This document shows positions 33,529 to 43,731 of a DNA stretch of 64,000 nucleotides, one piece after another (within the stretch, counting starts at the first letter, position 1; every line of letters starts with the position of its first letter). Where the stretch lies: positions 3,016,001 through 3,080,000 of the forward strand of contig JAWNZC010000406.1 in NCBI GenBank assembly GCA_035771165.1, in the 5' to 3' direction. This DNA comes from Paragorgia papillata (lineage: Eukaryota > Cnidaria > Anthozoa > Scleralcyonacea > Coralliidae). The position numbers were made by a program, and so were the translations under genes. The notes below the pieces were generated by a model, which made no database searches, had not been told where the DNA came from, and saw only the letters and a program-made list of their open reading frames with translations.

Positions 33529-35428
33529 CTATGCCTGTGGGGTATCTACTTTCGCTGACTCTCGTAACTTTTCAAGCAGGGCATTAGTTATAACAGCGGT
33601 ATTACCATACCTTCTTTCCAGTTCGGTCCAGAGTGAGTGTAGAGTGAGTGTAGAATCATCTTGTTGTCTTTTTCTGAAGTTGTCGACTAATTCTTGAACT
33701 TTTCCCTTGGTGTAGGTACGTTGGTAGGCAATCTCTTGCGAAGGGTTTAAATTTGTGTCTTGGATCATTGCCTTGAAAGTGTTTTTCCAAGGGTGGAACA
33801 AAGTGGCATCCCCATCGAATACATCACGATGGCACTTAGGAAGATTCTGCCTTGCCAGACTTGCTACTAATTCTTGGTTTGTCTCCGCGATTCCTTCCAT
33901 GCATCGGTTCGTGGCGACTACTGCTGGTATCGGTGTTGGTGGTTTGTAGATAGGTTGGTTTCTTGCAAATCCTTTTGGGGTCAATGGCTTGAAGGTTCCA
34001 ATACCAATATTATCTTGAGTTTCTGTGTGGATTATGTCATGACCCGCTGGTGGAACAGTGGTGTTTCTCCTGTCTATTCCGCGTCGTGGTGGGATGCTGT
34101 TTAAACTGGCCCTGAGTGTTAATCCAAGCTTGGGTGCGCGACCTGGCATGCTCTGGTTCACCCACCTCTCTTAGCGCAGAAAGATTATCTTCTTCAATAA
34201 TTGACTGGTCTATGGCTCGTAGTTTGGCATCTGCAACCGCTGTCGCTCTTTCTGCTGCTGGGAAGGCCATATCACGTTCATGTTGTCCGCGTATGCGTTC
34301 GAGGCGGAATTTTTCCTCGGCTTCAAATTGCCTCCTTTAATTCTCCTTTTCTGCTATTATTCGGTCAAACTCGGCTTGTTGTTTTGCTGCTGCAGCGTCA
34401 ATCAAGGCCCTTCTCCTCACTCTACTAGAAGATGTGGAGGTGTGCGATGATGAGGTGTGACGTGTATGTCTAGATAGTGATTTTGTCAGTGATGGATCCA
34501 GCTTGATTAGGTAGGGGGTGCTGCAGGGGGTGATCTCGAATTTTTTTAACCTTAGTGGAACCATTCCTAGGGCGGTCCGGGGGCATGCCCCCCCGGAAAT
34601 GTTTTGAAATTTGGACCCCTGAAATGGCATTTCCTGCATTCTGACGGTACTTTGAAGAAAGATTTAAAAGTTTTAAATCGTGTTTTCAATAGCACATTTT
34701 ATCAAACCTGGAAGGTGTCAAATAAATTTAAGGATAAAGTGGACGTTTTATTATGGATTTTATTAGGGATATCACAAGGAAGCTGGACATTAGAAATGTG
34801 ATTGACATTTTCAATGAAAAGCCACGTCGCATCCACTGCAGCAAGGCACTAATTGAGTAATTGGCACCCCCCGCACTCCCCTGTAAATCCATCACTGGAT
34901 TTTGTTTCTTGAATTATATCATGTTGCCTCTGTTGCATTCTTAATAGCAGTATGGGCATAATGCAATGTCACACGACTAGATTCGGCGGTTAGCTGTGCT
35001 TGTTTGGTGAACTCGCCCCATTTATCTTGTTTGTAAAGATTCTCCGCTTCCTTCAATGTTTCTCTGTACTTCATGTAAGCATCTTGCAATGGAATTAAGA
35101 CAGTTCGAATTTCTTTAACAAAGGCTCTCCTCTTTAGTGCAGTGTAAACGGTGTCCGAAGCAATTTTTAGCTCTTTTTCTTCTGTGTTGACCTCGACATC
35201 TTTGGTCTGGATAGCATTCTGGATTGCCTTTTGTGACAAGGTTCGCTGTCGCTTCTCGTCGTCTAGTGTTTCTTTGTTTGAAGAAACTGGCTGAGTTTCT
35301 TCCTCCTGTTCATGGACCGGCGGGTTTACAGACGTCTCCATAGTTTTAGCATTAGTAGATACCACTAGACTGGCACAGCTAGACTCCTTAGGATCTCCAA
35401 TTGTCGATTTATCGATCTCCGAATTCAT
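33529..35428 (-). pseudogene. BEL/Pao-type gag relic
   Basis: Minus-strand fragments in order: an acidic, coiled-coil-rich N-terminal part (35428-34919, starting MNSEIDKSTIGD); after a hAT insertion, a Ser/Arg-rich and Ala/Gln-rich coiled coil (KQQAEFDRIIAEKEN), then TAA at about 34337; a charged helical stretch; and a C-terminal domain with LPKCHRDVFDGD, FHPWKNTFKAMI and LWTELERRYG. That last pattern matches the DUF1759 region of BEL/Pao Gag. Frameshifts near 34160 and loss of everything 3' (protease, RT, integrase) show a dead truncated copy. LTRs were not identified. Confidence 0.65.
34487..34897. mobile_element. Non-autonomous hAT-like element in the gag relic
   Basis: The ends are CAGTGATGGA and TCCATCACTG, flanked by a perfect 8-bp duplication GATTTTGT (34479-34486, 34898-34905). 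The internal GGGGGCATGCCCCCCCGGAA and ATGGCATTTCCTGCATT blocks tie it to the elements at 25195 and 26776, although the terminal repeats differ. Confidence 0.9.
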
Positions 35429-35429
35429 T

Positions 35430-38400
35430 ACAACATCAAATTAAATAAAGGCTTGACATATTGCTAAACGAACAATTAAAATATCGTACCTTTCTTTCTC
35501 CAATGGCTCCTCGAATAAGCAGTACAGACTTTCACTGTCGCGTTCCCAGCTCCGTTGTCTCGGGGAAACGTAGAGCTCGAGTTCGCAAGTGTCAACCACA
35601 CGAGACTGAAGTGTTTTTAAACGTGATTTAATGAACCTCATGTAATGCGGTGAAACTATATCAAATAATTACATTAACAAATTGTAATAACCACCGTTTG
35701 GTTTGACTTAAAATACAAAAACAAATAGGAAACAATAAAGGCGAGTGATAACTTACGTCTATACTCTCTAGGAGCTTAACTGTACACAAAAACAGTACAA
35801 AAAGTTAAATAGATTGTTCGTTTGCTCCTACTATAACTGTTCGCCAAAAAGAAAGCAAAAGTGCAAAATGTTCTGACAACGTAGTTCTCGTTGGGTAGCA
35901 ACGTCGGCCGAGGGCACTGGGAACGATTAACCGACCGGAAGTCAGCAAGGTTCTAATATATCCATGGTTAAACTAACTAACTTCACAATTACTCATACTT
36001 CAAGAAAAGTTTCAATGAAAAAAAAATTGGGGGTCACCAAAGTTTTTTTCAAATTAAATTAATTTAAAGGGTAATTGGAAGCCATTTTGAAAAGTCATTG
36101 TTGCCATAGCAACAACTGTTGCTTTTTGTTTGGTAACAGTTTTTGATTGTCAGACTGTTTAACCATGCATAACATTTAGTTTTATTCTTTTCCCGAATTG
36201 TTTAATCACGTATTTTGGACTCTCAAACTTGTATTTTCCTTTTTTCAAGAAACTGTATGGAGCAACCTTAACTTCGTTACTTGATCTACAGTCTACGACT
36301 CTACCTTTTACCATTAATCCGACATACGAATATCAACTCTCTCACCGCGTGTCCGGGTTAGTTATTAATTAATTAGTTAGTTAATCATCGCTATACGCCA
36401 TGCAGTGGTATAACGTCAGTCGTGGCAAACAGCAAGAATGTAATATCTGAAAGGTTGTTAAAAGTACATGGTCGCTGGAAAACGGATGCTGCGAAAGATA
36501 TGTATGTACACGAAAGCTTGGAAAGAAGATTGGAAGTTTCCAATTATTTAGGTCTTTAAACAGAAAAACTAGCATTATAAAGAAAAACTACTTAAAAAAT
36601 ATCTCCAGAATACTGTACTTATAAGCCTCTGCGATATTAACAGCAAATGCCAGAACACAAATGTAAATATACAATGGAAAAATAAATAAACTGTTACGGG
36701 ATCTGCAAGCGAATCCAACCATAACCTGTTGTTGTTGTAAGTTGTTTATGAGTATTTAAGGGGGAAATAATTTACATTCGTTTGAACGAAGTAAATTAGA
36801 AAGTAATATAGGCCTACTGCCTATACTGGCAATTTGGCCACACGTGGTATCAAGTAACGAATTTCACGACTGGTACGACTCGATCAATTGACACAAATGG
36901 CAGGAAAAACATGCATACGAGTGTTTGGGCCGCTAGACTCATAATTGTTATACTAACTTAAGCATCTTCCTTTTTAATTTTAATATGCGCATCCTTGTTA
37001 AAATATGTAAACCTCTTAGTGACTTTGTGCTTTGGTTTAGAATACAATTAATATTTTTAATTTTGAAAAAAAGTACGTTTTATCCCCGTGTCCTACTATA
37101 TAAGTTAACACGATTTTGCCTAAGTTATTTTTACAACACATTCTAAATACAACCAGTATCTACACTACATATAAGTTCAAAATCGACTGCAGGCATATCA
37201 AGCAGTGCTCTGCAGGTGAAATTGTCATGTTGAATTAATTTTAAGAGTCATTATAAATATTTATAATCTGTTAAATTAAAGATGTATAGAACTCTTTAGT
37301 GAAAGCGTACGAGTAAGATCGTCTAGCGCTAGCATGCAGAGTAAAATACTTAGTAAAGGTGCGTCTACATGTGCATGCTTATAGGAATCAAAGGGTTAAG
37401 CATTGAGATAGGTTTTTAACCCCTTGACTATACCAGGTGTCTTCCCTTGACGACTAAAATCGTCTGACGTTAGCAAGAGTAAAATGCTAATGTTGCATCT
37501 ATACATGCGTACTTATAGGAGTCAAAGGGTTATATGCACTGCATGTAAATTACGTTAAAATCGGCAGCAACAAACAGTTTTTCTCTGTGACAACCAGAAC
37601 GATAATTGTAATATTCCTGAGGCTGAAAGGCAAAAAGCACAAAATATTTTAATTTACTCTGCATGAATTCTGACTAAGTGTACAGAAGATATTTGAATAA
37701 ATAATTATCAATATGGTGGCAGATATAAACTGAGAAAAAAGACTAAGGGGCTGTTCATATGAGGTGGGCTGGCCCGGTTACCAGGCTGATTTTATGTCAC
37801 GAAAATCTTTCTTTGACTACAAAAAGGAATTATAATACTCCGCGTGCTATACCTAAAGAAAAACAAACCCAATTTTGTCATTTTGCAGCTTTTAATAATC
37901 ATGTAATTTACTGTTGTTTAATAATTTATTGGAGGAGTTGCTGCGTTCTATGGTTTTTGTTATGTTATAAACTGAAGAAACATTTAAAACCAATAATATC
38001 GATAATCAACACACGCACTAAAACATTTTAATAATAAAAATAAAGAACAACTCAGAGAACAATTATTGCTATTTATTACGCTACGATCAAAATTAATTTT
38101 AATTCAGCAGGTGCAGAACTGGTTGCTTATTACAGTAGGGAGTAATGAGTTTGTAATTACGATATTGCCATTAACTAGAAGTGCAGTGTAAAAGCTATTT
38201 TATTGTCTACCAAATCGAAATAAAAAGGTCTTGATAGCATTGCACCTTTCTCTTTTTATCAGTAAGTTTCATTAATGCAATGGCAAACGTGGCCAGTTTA
38301 AAGGTAGGTGATTGTGTTTCGTAAAGCGCTATAGTTAAACTGTTATACCAAATTCGCTTGCGTAATTTATTCGACCGAATTGAATTATTTTTGCATAGGG

Positions 38401-38449
38401 TAAGAGTTTTACTTGAAATATTGCGCAGTGATGCAGTGTTACACATATC
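35430..38449. other. Unique AT-rich DNA without a recognised gene
   Basis: The first 500 bases may include the 5' leader or LTR of the BEL/Pao relic, but I could not find LTR ends. An inverted member of the CTAACGCCAGAC dispersed repeat is near 37440-37480. Open frames here (for example 37759-38031) have no family resemblance. No RNA gene was recognised. Confidence 0.4.
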
Positions 38450-38722
38450 ACTTACACGTACTATTAAGCACAAAAAATAATAAAAGAAATAAAAGAAAAG
38501 AAGAAAAAGAAAACTTTGCAATGGAACTGTTAAGTCCGTTGTTACTATATCGCTTATACGCTTTACTGCTTTAGTTAGCTTGTACCGAGAACAAAAGTTT
38601 TAAAGTGGCACTATGACGAGAAAATCTTATCGTGTATTTAATTTTGATTTCAGTAAAATATAATTTCCAAATGATGAATACCAGCGTTTTCATTTTCTCA
38701 ATATATTGTCTCTTTCTCGAGA
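38450..38722. repeat. Scrambled third fragment of the duplicated segment
   Basis: 38455-38560 resembles 7437-7560 and 42725-42850 (CTATTAAGCACAAAA, CAATGGAACTGT, AAGTCCGTTGTTA), and 38602-38722 is the inverse of 1-118. Two repeat pieces therefore adjoin the left edge of copy B, possibly scars of the duplication event. Confidence 0.6.
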
Positions 38723-39176
38723 TATTCAGGTTTGTGAAAAATGTAAATTAGGTGCCTTGTAACGTCATTTACTCACACAGGCAAAAATAAGATTAATGCG
38801 AGTAACTTATATCTGAAACTAAGAGGTAGAAATAATTCAAACTTTGCACAAGAATAGTTATGGGGAAAGATATACTCCAACGTTCACGTTATGTTGTTTC
38901 CGTTTGTAAACAGGCGCCTTCCATTTGTAAAGCAAAAATGTTTATTTTTTCTTCGTAAAACAACTTTTACTGCAATACATTGACATGAGTATACAAATAT
39001 TGTATTTCAAATGTTTCAATCATTCTTTTGAAAAGAAACATACAATTAATATTTTAATTTTTTAGTAAAAATGCCCGTGTTTCTAAACCGTTTCGGTAGC
39101 AACAACATGATGGGCACGGTGGAGTGTACTTTTATGATAACTATACTTGTGCAAAGTTTGAATTATTTCTTCCTGT

Positions 39177-39179
<3 letters not shown>

Positions 39180-39223
<44 letters not shown>
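39180..39223. repeat. (TA)n microsatellite at the left edge of copy B
   Basis: About 22 TA dinucleotides directly precede the point where homology with copy A starts. The same place in copy A has a TA-inserting MITE. Confidence 0.95.
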
Positions 39224-39226
<3 letters not shown>

Positions 39227-39521
39227 AGAGTTAATGGACGAGAACCGAGGCTTTTAGCCAAATATGGCCCGAGGGGCCATAGGCCCCGAGGGCTGTGTTT
39301 GGATAAAAGCCGAGGTTCGAGGTCATTAACTGACTTTATTACATGATTGACAAGGTTTTCTCACAAGGGTATTTTTAAACATTGCTTTGTGCAGAAATCA
39401 TTGTTTTGCGTATGGGAATAGAGAAAAGAACACGATATGTTAATAGGAATGAACGTTTTATTGGATATGCATGTTTTGATATTTTTTATTTGCCCTTTGC
39501 GAGCTTCGGTTAAGGGGGAAA

Positions 39522-41072
39522 ATGGACAGCGACGACGATGACTTGAGCGGGTTAACGCAGAACACATTTTTGCTAAAGTTTCTTGCCCAATTTCGATCTG
39601 TTTCGGGACATATTGCAAATTGAGAATGCTGATCTCTTTGACAAAGAATGCTCCAGTACGACAGCTACTGGGCTTGGCGAAGAATCGGAAACAAGAAGGC
39701 CGATCTGTACAACGAATATATCGCTAGTTACTGATGAAGAATTGGAGACGAGAAAAGAGAGCAGAATCCCAGAGAACACTAAACAAAATAGTACAACATG
39801 GGCAGTTCACGAGTGGAAGGACTGGACGGAAGAGAGAAATGTTAAAGTGAAAGCATTAGGACCTAATGAAAAATTAGTGAACTCGGATATTGTCAACATA
39901 ACTAAGGCAGAATTTAACTATTGGTTGGAAAAGTTTGTTGTTGAAATTCGAAAGAAAGGAGACAAGGGAGAGTATACTATCCGCCAGCTACCTTATATCA
40001 ATTATCTTGTGGTCTACTGCGATATCTGAGAAATAATGGCCAGCCAGCCATAAATATATTCGAAGACTCGTGCTTCAAACGTTTTCAGGATTCGATAGAT
40101 GCAGAAATAAAACGGCTAACGAGTTGGGTGTTGGTGCAAACGTCAAGCGGCACCTTTAATAGAGGATCAAGAAGAGAAATTGTGGAAATTAAATCTACTT
40201 GGAGACCACTCACCAAGCGTGTTGCTGAACACGATGGTATTTGTAATAGGAAAGAATTTTGCACTTAGAAGTGGTAAAGAACATCGTAGCCTAAAATTCA
40301 GTCAATTAATAATTGAGCCAGCATGTTTCAACGAGCCGGAGAAACTTGTGTACATCTCCTTTGGAGAGAATAACAATTTAGGAGGGCTGAAACATCGCGC
40401 CGTAAAACGAAAACGTATCGAGCATTACGAGAATGGAGATTGTCCTGCACGATGCATGGTTCGTCTGTACAAGACGCGCGTATGTGCATGGAGAAGTGCT
40501 GCCCAAAAGCATAGCAAATGATGCGTTTTACTTGAGTTCCCGGAGGAAATTTACGGATTCAGATGAAGGTATTTAATGGTTATTTAATTTGTCAAAATTT
40601 TGAATAATTCATTGGACTGCCATTTCAATGACTTTTACTGTTATATTTTTTTAGTTTGGTTCACCTCAAATCCAATTTGGGCTATAATACGTTGGGCGGG
40701 ACAGCAAAGAAGCTTTGCCAAGATGCTGGAATAGAAGGCAATTGCATAAATCACAGCCTGAGAGCAACAACAGCAACTCGTGGTCTGGCTAAAGGAATTC
40801 CAGATAATTTTATTATGGAGAGAATATGGCACAGAGACATTAGGTCTTTGCAGAAATATCAGAGACCCAGTATTGAAAGCAAAGTACAAATGTCGAAAGC
40901 GTTTGATCAGTTTGATGATAAGGTGTCTTTGAAAGGCGTAACCTGGTCAAACAAGGAAGGCCGACAGGAGCTCAGGGACGCCAAGAAGGATGGTAGTGGG
41001 GTTAAATTAAAGATGGCAACGAGGTTGAATATGATGATAATAGTGGAAGGGAAAGTGTTGAAAAGAGCGTAA
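39522..41072 (+). pseudogene. Crypton/DUF3504-type tyrosine recombinase pseudogene, copy B
   Basis: Better preserved than copy A. 39583-40029 is one open frame (LVTDEELETRKE, TTWAVHEWKDW, YTIRQLPYINYL). A TGA and frame changes around 40026-40180 follow, then 40180-40521 with GKNFALRSGKEHRSLKF, whose first Arg fits the catalytic Arg of tyrosine recombinases. After an acceptor near 40655 the last exon is open to 41072 with HSLRATTATRGLAKG (HxxR), IWHRDIRSLQKYQRPS (second His/Trp region and catalytic Tyr). A two-base deletion near 39574 shifts the N terminus. All catalytic residues survive but the full frame does not. Confidence 0.7.
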
Positions 41073-41309
41073 GTTTCAACAATTGTTCATTTTTTGTTAC
41101 GAAAGACTTTAAGGCATAGTTGCATGGTTATTTTTGTAGTGAAATTGGGTATAATTTGCTGTTTTGAGTTTGTGTTATGCTAAAGCTGAGAAAACCTGTA
41201 AATTAAGATTACTATACTAGAAAAGCTCGAGTAATGAGTAATGATTTATTTAACGTCACAAGCACAGAATGTGGTCGCCCAATCATGCGAGCCATGGGCT
41301 TATGTTAAA

Positions 41310-41565
41310 AGTGCACGACATAAGCTAAGACCTAACGTGTTGATTTTACGGAGGAAGGAAAACCGCAGAGCGCTGCGAGGAACCCTCGAAGCACAGGAGA
41401 GACCAACTAAACTCTACTCACATGAAATTCAAGTTCGAGAATGGGGTTATTCCCAGACGGTCACCCATCCAAGTACTAACACCGTAATTATTGGTGAGAG
41501 GCAGCGCCCTAACAGCACACGCCACCCGTGCTCCCCAAGCACGAGAAGGAATAATTTGTGATTCA
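41310..41565. repeat. Repeat with partial antisense 5S rRNA similarity
   Basis: TTCCCAGACGG (41450-41460) followed by TCACCCATCCAAGTACTAAC (41461-41480) matches the complement of the internal promoter region of animal 5S rRNA, then diverges. A CAGCGCCCTAACAGCACACG stretch follows, reminiscent of the complement of a tRNA B box. It may be a SINE-like element in minus orientation. It is not a functional 5S gene: only about 35 bases correspond. Confidence 0.5.
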
Positions 41566-41690
41566 GCTGGGAATAGCGGGGCTGATGAATTGAATTGAAA
41601 GGCCCATTACGTGTTCACGGGCTGTAGATACAGTAATGAGCCTTTCAAATCAATTCATCAGCCCCGCTCTTCCCTGTTGAATATCAAATC
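41565..41690. repeat. Short palindromic repeat, copy B
   Basis: Same hairpin as 6684-6790 (GGGCTGATGAATTGAATTGA and its near complement). Confidence 0.7.
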
Positions 41691-41788
41691 CCTCCCCGAA
41701 CTTTTAGATAGTTGCCTTTCCAACATGTGTTTATGTTAAATAAAGAGCTATGAATAACAAAGAAAACCGCGTCAATCATGTAATATTT

Positions 41789-41975
41789 AACAAATAGATT
41801 CCATTTTGCCGTTGTCTGTTCAGTTATAGATGCACAGATGACGTCACAACGTGGTAAGAACAAAAAAGTGGCCCACGAGACGCAGTCGAGTGGGTCACTG
41901 ATGTTCTTACCACGTTGTGACGTCCTCTGTGCATCTATAACTGAACAGACAACAAAAAAATGGAATCTATTTGTT
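41789..41975. mobile_element. MITE specific to copy B
   Basis: Inverted arms of about 80 bp start AACAAATAGATTCCATTTT and include GACGTCACAACGTGGTAAGA. Copy A has no insertion here (TA repeat at about 6895 after GTCAATCATGTAATAT). The target duplication is not clear. Confidence 0.75.
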
Positions 41976-41989
41976 TTATACAATAAAAA

Positions 41990-43731
41990 TTTAAAAGGTC
42001 TTTGTCGAAACTCGTGCCGGATTTTGGGGCATGAAGAAGGAAAAAGGCAAGTCAGTTGACGTGATCTGACGTGACCATGTGTCTGTCCTCTAATAGATCA
42101 TGGCCAACAACCAATGAAAACACGCATAGCAACCAGGGTATTGTATAAATATATATATATATATATATAGGTCTCAGTAAGCTTGTAAATTATTGGCCAG
42201 TTTGATAATGACTTTTGGAATAGAGTCGAAATATTACATTTCATTTTGTCTTATCTTGTTTTTAACTTGATTATCAAGTCACAAGATGACGATTTTCGGA
42301 TTATGTTTCATTCTTTATTTACCTGTGTGAGTTTTACATAATTAGTTTTATTATATAGATGCGAGTGTTTTACTAAAGAATATACAGTGTCGTATTTTCC
42401 ATATCCTCACTAGTGAAGATATCGATGACGTCATTAAGAATTTTACCTCTTTTTGCATTGAATCTATATAATAAAAAGAAAATACGCTCATTCGTAAAAT
42501 ATTGCATGTTTTCACCACTCGAAGATAAAATCCATATCTTCGCACCACCGTGTAGTATCCTCTATGTATTAAATTTTGTTTATCTTAGAAAGATTGCAAT
42601 ATATTTTGTCGTTCCACAGTTAGCGGGTTATTATGAGGGCATCGGTTTATAGAGAAACAAGATATTCCACTAACCAGGCTAACTAACTAGATTCACACAA
42701 AGTGAATAAAATTCTCAATTGCACTCATATTATTAAGCACAAAATCTAATTAATTAAATAAAGAAAGAAAAGGAAAAGAAAAGCTTTGCGTGTCCCTTAG
42801 TTCACAGCTGTATTTTTTATATAAGCAATGGAACTGTATAAGTCCGTTGTTATTTGTAAATTTAGTCAACTAGTTAAAAGCTGGCATAATATAAGGATAA
42901 TGAGCGCCTTCAAGAGTTTTTTTTATTCATTTTCGCGGTAAGAGTTTTTTATGAATCAAATTCTCAAACCAAATTCAAACAAAATTTGATACGTTCGTCT
43001 TTTATTTGCGGCCAATCGTTTTGCAAACGTACGTCAAAATCGAATTAATGGCTGCTTGAAATATCTTAGTGACAGACAAACAGACAAAAACTAACAGAAT
43101 AACAAGCTAACAGACTAAGAGCCAAACAAACAACAGACAAATTTCGATTCTTTATTTTTGTGATGTTATTTTTATTTTTTTAATGCTGTTTTCTTGTTTT
43201 AATGTATTTTTGTTATTTTGTTGTTTAATAGGTGTGTCGTGGTGAAGTCTTATGTATACGACAAGGACTTTACTTTACTATACTTTTTCTACTATTTTGG
43301 TCTATGAGCTTTTTTGTGCAATCCCATGGTCTAAGTTTCATTGGAATAAATTTCTGTCACGATGCAAGTAATAAAGGTATAGTACCTTGAATTTAACAAA
43401 ATATTAATTTTAATAACATAATTAGTCTTTAAACTGTTCTATTGCAACACTAAATCAATCAGTTTTAACTTTCTTAGAATATTAAATTTTTGTGCGCATG
43501 TGCACGTGTTTCTGAGCAGTGAATACGGTTTTTCAGGCTCATTAATGTATACAATTTAAATTTATTCAGTAATTGGACGCAATCTAGTTTTTAACGCATT
43601 AATTTACACGCATTGTTGTTGTTGTTGTTGGACAACGTTTTCTCTTATTTTTTATTCTGTTTAAATCTTCTGTGGGGATTTTATATTATCGTAACCGTTC
43701 ATCTTTGACCTTTTCTGAACAAAATTACAAT
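41990..43731. other. AT-rich upstream region of the GON gene, copy B
   Basis: No exon recognised. Collinear with 6890-8434. A TTATATTA box about 50 bases before the start codon is a weak core-promoter candidate. A (GTT)n run at about 43615-43630 is shorter than in copy A. Confidence 0.4.

Noticed and set aside
41450..41480. A functional 5S rRNA gene
   Set aside because: Only about 30 of 120 bases correspond and flanking sequence does not continue the 5S structure.
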